Shown: in pieces, positions 20,170 through 22,123 of the stretch
How the letters are laid out: every line of letters begins with the position of its first letter
Position numbering within the stretch: the first letter of the stretch is position 1
Virus record (IMG/VR): IMGVR_UViG_3300025887_000163
Coordinates: 1-22,123 of that record
Source of the DNA: a virus
Length of the DNA stretch: 22,123 bases
Reading direction: 5' to 3' (one strand)
Position numbers and translations under genes: made by a program
Notes under the pieces: model-generated
What the model saw: the letters and a program-made list of their open reading frames with translations, nothing else
Told to the model about the DNA's origin: nothing
Database searches by the model: none

Positions 20170-20510
20170 CAGAAGTTCCCTCCAATCAGAGTCATGGGAT
20201 CTAGGTCGAACTTCATGGCGATTTGGGAGTCACTGTTTTCCATCTGCAGCGCCTTGGCATACAGCTGATTGGAAACCCGACTAAACTCATGAGCCAGACA
20301 ATACATGTTGGTGTAGTTACCTGTGTCGATCAGATCGATCATGATCTCTTCAACGAGATCTTCTAAGCTGATTGGCTCCAAGAGAGATGGCTCAGGATCT
20401 CCGTCTACCTCAATCGAAGGAACCACATGGATTAGCATGTCCGTATCAAAGCCCAAGTTAAGGCACACTGATAGGTCTGTTTCGATTGAGGCCAGACGAA
20501 GGATACTCAT
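20169..20510 (-). CDS. Acidic hypothetical protein, first gene of accessory block
   Basis: 113 aa with many Asp/Glu. Residues 1-40 mix strands and short helices (RLASIETDLSVCLNLGFDTD), followed by a Pro/Glu-rich stretch (EVDGDPEPSLLEPISLED), a helix LVEEIMIDLIDT, and a C-terminal helix with SRVSNQLYAKALQMENSDSQIAM. It is preceded by a promoter whose start point is about 30 bases upstream; the ribosome site is weak (GTGAG). Strong negative charge could suggest DNA mimicry, but no family matches are recognised. Confidence 0.8.
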   Translation of the reverse strand: MSILRLASIETDLSVCLNLGFDTDMLIHVVPSIEVDGDPEPSLLEPISLEDLVEEIMIDLIDTGNYTNMYCLAHEFSRVSNQLYAKALQMENSDSQIAMKFDLDPMTLIGGNF

Positions 20511-20547
20511 TACTCACTACCAAACTTAGGAACAGGTTAATACGGCG

Positions 20548-20576
20548 ATATTACCCTAACAAATACCTTAAGTCAA
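20548..20576 (-). promoter_or_regulatory. Sigma70 promoter for the accessory block
   Basis: TTGACT (20571-20576), 17-base spacer, TAATAT (20548-20553) on the minus strand. The motif TTGTTAGGGTAATAT overlaps the -10 and differs by one base from the one in the structural-operon promoter. A start near 20541 leaves a leader of about 30 bases. Confidence 0.6.
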
Positions 20577-20943
20577 GGAGATATCAGATTACATCAATCC
20601 CGACATACGGATTTCGTCCGATAAAAGATGTGACAATTCTCAGGACTACGTAATTACGGGGAGACTGTTTACAGTGCCATTTTCAGATTTTATGCAGGGG
20701 TTGTATACGGTAACGCCCCACCCCCCCGGTGGCACCTGCCTCCCCCCTTCGATCACCTGCTACATGAATTAACTAAGCCCTTGGAACGTTTAGGAATTGT
20801 GGGGGTTTAGAATATCCACGGAACAAGGCTAACACTATGTAAAGACAAGGGAAAAACTAGGCTGTCTTATAACCAATAGTTATGCGCAGTGATCAATAGA
20901 GCGTGTGTGCAGTCTAACTACCTGAAATAAAGGGAATATATTG

Positions 20944-21012
20944 TATTGGTGCAGTGCCAGATCGGTGACGGATACATGGGGCATGGCTGCACGACGTCGC
21001 CATGCACCAATA
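20944..21012. repeat. Long inverted repeat with alternative stems
   Basis: TATTGGTGCA (20944-20953) and TGCACCAATA (21003-21012) are perfect 10-bp arms. Inside, GCATGGC (20981-20987) pairs with GCCATGC (20999-21005), and GTGCAG (20949-20954) can pair with CTGCAC (20987-20992). The stems share bases, so at least two folds compete. It directly precedes the iterons. Confidence 0.75.
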
Positions 21013-21040
21013 AACACCTAGCTAGACCTAAGCCTAAGCC

Positions 21041-21177
21041 TATCCCGTATGATAGTCGGACATATCCCGTACAAGATCCGTACGCTATCCCGTATGATAT
21101 CCAAGCCTATCCCGTACAAGGTTCCTTAAATGGTCCGGTCCCTATAAGGCCTGAGCCTAACCCTATCCCGTACGATA
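21041..21177. repeat. Iteron-like array, five copies of TATCCCGTA
   Basis: Copies begin at 21041, 21063, 21086, 21108 and 21164. The first four are spaced 22-23 bp, two helical turns, so a protein would bind on one face. Two tails alternate: TATCCCGTATGATA and TATCCCGTACAAG; the fifth is TATCCCGTACGATA. Several are preceded by AAGCC or CCTAA. Such arrays bind replication initiators, terminases or repressors. Confidence 0.75.
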
Positions 21178-21322
21178 TCCCCCACAATGGCCATAGACCC
21201 TAAATAACAGCCGATTAGAACGCCATCTATACCTTGTCAGCACCCACCCTAGCCTAAAGCATGTTACCACGTCTGAATGGGGCTTATATTGAGTCCAGTC
21301 AGGGTGGCCAAGATCAAGACAT

Positions 21323-21349
21323 AAAAAAACCCCGCCGGTTAAGGCAGGG
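21323..21349 (-). terminator. Intrinsic terminator ending the right-hand unit
   Basis: On the minus strand CCCTGCC-TTAACC-GGCGGGG is followed by seven T (21323-21329). The seven-pair stem includes one T-G pair. It ends transcription coming from the two small right-hand genes and overlaps the third leader repeat by three bases. Confidence 0.85.
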
Positions 21350-21365
21350 TTCCTTGTGTTGGTCT
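21347..21365 (-). repeat. Leader repeat copy 1, orphan (no gene follows)
   Basis: Carries the 18-base AGACCAACACAAGGAACC with the AAGGA ribosome motif, identical to copies 2 and 3. Where the others have ATG nine bases after AAGGA, this copy has TAA and the terminator stem. Confidence 0.85.
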
Positions 21366-21377
21366 ATGGCGTGGGGT

Positions 21378-21641
21378 TTAGTATACGCCGCCATTAGCAG
21401 ATACGTGATAAGTTATACCCGTCAGGCTGTCTTCAATAACTACTTGGCCCTTTGTTTCGTCGCGGTCTATCGCTTCAAACCGCCCCGACATGGTCAGGTC
21501 ATTAACCATGTATTTAGTTACTTCACAAATCGAGCTTCCTTTCCAGCTGCAGCGTAGAAAGCCTGCAGCGCGGGAAATGATAGCGGTATCCAATTGGGCG
21601 GGGGTTTCGTAGGCGTCGGCTTGGTGCGTGGCGTAGATCAT
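21378..21641 (-). CDS. Small hypothetical protein, 87 aa
   Basis: Start taken at ATG 21641, nine bases after the AAGGA of leader copy 2; a longer reading would translate through the leader. The product is MIYATHQADAYETPAQLD..., a helix, two Cys (CSWKGSSIC), then VTKYMVNDLTMSGRFEAIDRD and a beta C-terminus (GQVVIEDSLTGITYHVSANGG). It looks like a compact alpha/beta protein. It is the last gene before the terminator at 21323. No family recognised; expression likely early or middle given its separate unit. Confidence 0.75.
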   Translation of the reverse strand: MIYATHQADAYETPAQLDTAIISRAAGFLRCSWKGSSICEVTKYMVNDLTMSGRFEAIDRDETKGQVVIEDSLTGITYHVSANGGVY

Positions 21642-21646
21642 TAGCG

Positions 21647-21665
21647 GGGTTCCTTGTGTTGGTCT
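21647..21665 (-). repeat. Leader repeat copy 2 with ribosome binding site
   Basis: AGACCAACACAAGGAACC plus one more shared C, exactly 300 bases from copy 1. The AAGGA core is the ribosome binding site of the 87-aa gene. Copies 2 and 3 also share CCTA(G/A)C immediately before the repeat. Confidence 0.85.
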
Positions 21666-21677
21666 GCTAGGTGGACA

Positions 21678-21700
21678 CCCTGCCCCACAATGGGGCAAGG
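21678..21700 (-). terminator. Hairpin between the two small right-hand genes
   Basis: CCTTGCCCCA-TTG-TGGGGCAGGG on the minus strand, ten pairs including one T-G, without a T run. It probably protects or processes mRNA rather than terminating fully. Confidence 0.5.
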
Positions 21701-21710
21701 CTTGTGGGGG

Positions 21711-21923
21711 TTATGCAGAGGCGCGGGCGTGATCGACGATTGTAAGTATGTCTGCGCGATCCAACAAAAATACGCCTATCTGTTCTTGGGCTTCGATCAG
21801 GGCGTCGCCCCAGATTACGATGCCAGAATTACGGCCCTCTTTTCTTGCTTCGTGAAATGCGTCGTAGGCTATGGCCAAGCGACGTGCTGCAAAGCGGGCT
21901 TTATTGGTCATTTGGATTGGCAT
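21711..21923 (-). CDS. Small helical protein, 70 aa
   Basis: Starts at ATG 21923, nine bases after the AAGGA of leader copy 3. The protein is mostly helical: NKARFAARRLAIAYDAFHEARKEGRN, then IVIWGDALIEAQEQIGVFLLDRADILTIVDHARASA. The basic N-terminal helix and hydrophobic second helix suggest a small regulator or nucleic-acid-associated protein, but no motif proves it. A hairpin follows its stop. It forms one unit with the 87-aa gene. No family recognised. Confidence 0.75.
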   Translation of the reverse strand: MPIQMTNKARFAARRLAIAYDAFHEARKEGRNSGIVIWGDALIEAQEQIGVFLLDRADILTIVDHARASA

Positions 21924-21929
21924 GGTCTA

Positions 21930-21947
21930 GGTTCCTTGTGTTGGTCT
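21930..21947 (-). repeat. Leader repeat copy 3 with ribosome binding site
   Basis: AGACCAACACAAGGAACC, identical over 18 bases to copies 1 and 2, followed by TAGACC and the ATG of the 70-aa gene. Confidence 0.85.
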
Positions 21948-21976
21948 GTTAGGGCCGGATCAGGTCCGACAAATAA

Positions 21977-22006
21977 GTCTTACCCCGAAAACATCGCCCC
22001 AGTCAA
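21977..22006 (-). promoter_or_regulatory. Weak promoter candidate for right-hand small genes
   Basis: TTGACT (22001-22006), 18-base spacer, TAAGAC (21977-21982). It sits between the terminator at 22017 and leader copy 3, where a promoter is expected, but the -10 matches only half the consensus. Confidence 0.35.
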
Positions 22007-22016
22007 TACACGAATT

Positions 22017-22049
22017 AAAACCCCGCGTAGGGTGTTAAGCCTAGCGGGG
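22017..22049 (-). terminator. Intrinsic terminator at right edge
   Basis: Minus-strand CCCCGCTAGG ... CCTA-C-GCGGGG followed by TTTTAATT. The stem has ten pairs with one bulged C. It ends the gene whose last codons are at 22073-22123. Confidence 0.75.
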
Positions 22050-22072
22050 TCAGGGTCTGGTCTATCGTGGGG

Positions 22073-22123
22073 TCAGCTAGCAAAAGCCTTTATCATACTG
22101 CGCAGCGCTTTTATTTCTTTTTG
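22073..22123 (-). CDS. C-terminal end of an unidentified gene
   Basis: Sixteen codons enter from the window edge and stop with TGA at 22073: QKEIKALRSMIKAFAS. The helical, charged ending and the terminator 23 bases downstream support a true gene, but the product cannot be named. Its 5' part lies outside the window. Confidence 0.5.
   Translation of the reverse strand, partial: QKEIKALRSMIKAFAS

Larger units (their letters stand above)
20577..21322. other. Non-coding region with palindromes and iterons (candidate origin or regulatory zone)
   Basis: Nearly 750 bases without a credible gene. It holds the palindrome CGTAATTACG (20649-20658), ACTGT-TT-ACAGT (20664-20675), C-rich runs of seven and six (about 20717-20750), ATAAC-CAATA-GTTAT (20869-20883), an AT-rich stretch around 20925-20950, the inverted repeat at 20944-21012 and the iteron array at 21041-21177. 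Reading frames on both strands lack ribosome sites. Confidence 0.6.

Noticed and set aside
20717-20750. G-quadruplex in the C-rich runs
   Set aside because: Only two or three long runs with a 14-base gap; a standard four-run three-layer structure is not present.
21041-21177. CRISPR-like array
   Set aside because: Repeats are only 9-14 bases and the gaps are too short and similar for spacers; no cas genes.
20946-21203. Plus-strand ORF of 85 codons, Pro/Tyr repeat protein
   Set aside because: It needs a TTG start with a poorly placed ribosome site, and its repeats are the iterons read as codons. The inverted repeat covers its beginning.

Overview
The window is one arm of a tailed bacteriophage genome, most likely a podovirus of a Gram-negative bacterium. 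The 22 kb encodes a small terminase, large terminase, portal, scaffold, HK97-type coat protein, adaptor, nozzle-like protein, tail fibre and lysozyme, in the order usual for short-tailed phages. No tape-measure, major tail tube or sheath gene lies between the coat and fibre genes. All convincing genes are on the minus strand, so the window reads biologically from right to left. Host and genus cannot be fixed from sequence alone. The gene style (DUF4214 tail protein, GH24 lysozyme, P22/T7-like portal and adaptor) recalls marine podoviruses of Alphaproteobacteria, but that is an inference.

Right end (22123 to about 21320): the tail of one gene, an intrinsic terminator, and two small unknown genes. 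Each small gene has the same 18-base leader carrying its ribosome binding site; a third copy of the leader runs straight into another terminator without a gene. Next comes about 0.8 kb without a convincing gene (20577-21322), holding palindromes, a long inverted repeat with alternative pairings, and five TATCCCGTA repeats, four of them spaced 22-23 bp. It is a candidate origin or protein-binding array.

Middle (20576 to 18473): a promoter starts a tightly overlapped block of seven small genes, including a PD-(D/E)XK nuclease-like protein, several one- or two-helix membrane proteins and a protein with a signal peptide. Between this block and the structural operon are two back-to-back promoters. 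The leftward one has a perfect TTGACA -35 and should feed the structural operon. The rightward one would make an RNA of about 75 nt ending at a UUCG intrinsic terminator, the only plus-strand transcription unit I can support.

Left part (18307 to 1): a small leader gene, a 32-codon ORF, two membrane-associated proteins, terS, terL, portal, a small helical protein, scaffold, a spacer with a promoter, a hairpin and tRNA-Tyr and tRNA-Trp genes, then the coat gene, an endonuclease VII-like HNH gene, adaptor, nozzle-like protein, fibre, three further virion or unknown proteins, a DUF4214 protein with hendecad repeats, and a GH24 lysozyme cut by the window edge. The large terminase gene contains a 341-codon intein with a LAGLIDADG endonuclease, inserted just after the ATPase coupling motif, plus an N-terminal helix-turn-helix extension. 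Genes are mostly separated by 1-20 bases or overlap as ATGA/TGATG, as expected for translationally coupled phage operons.
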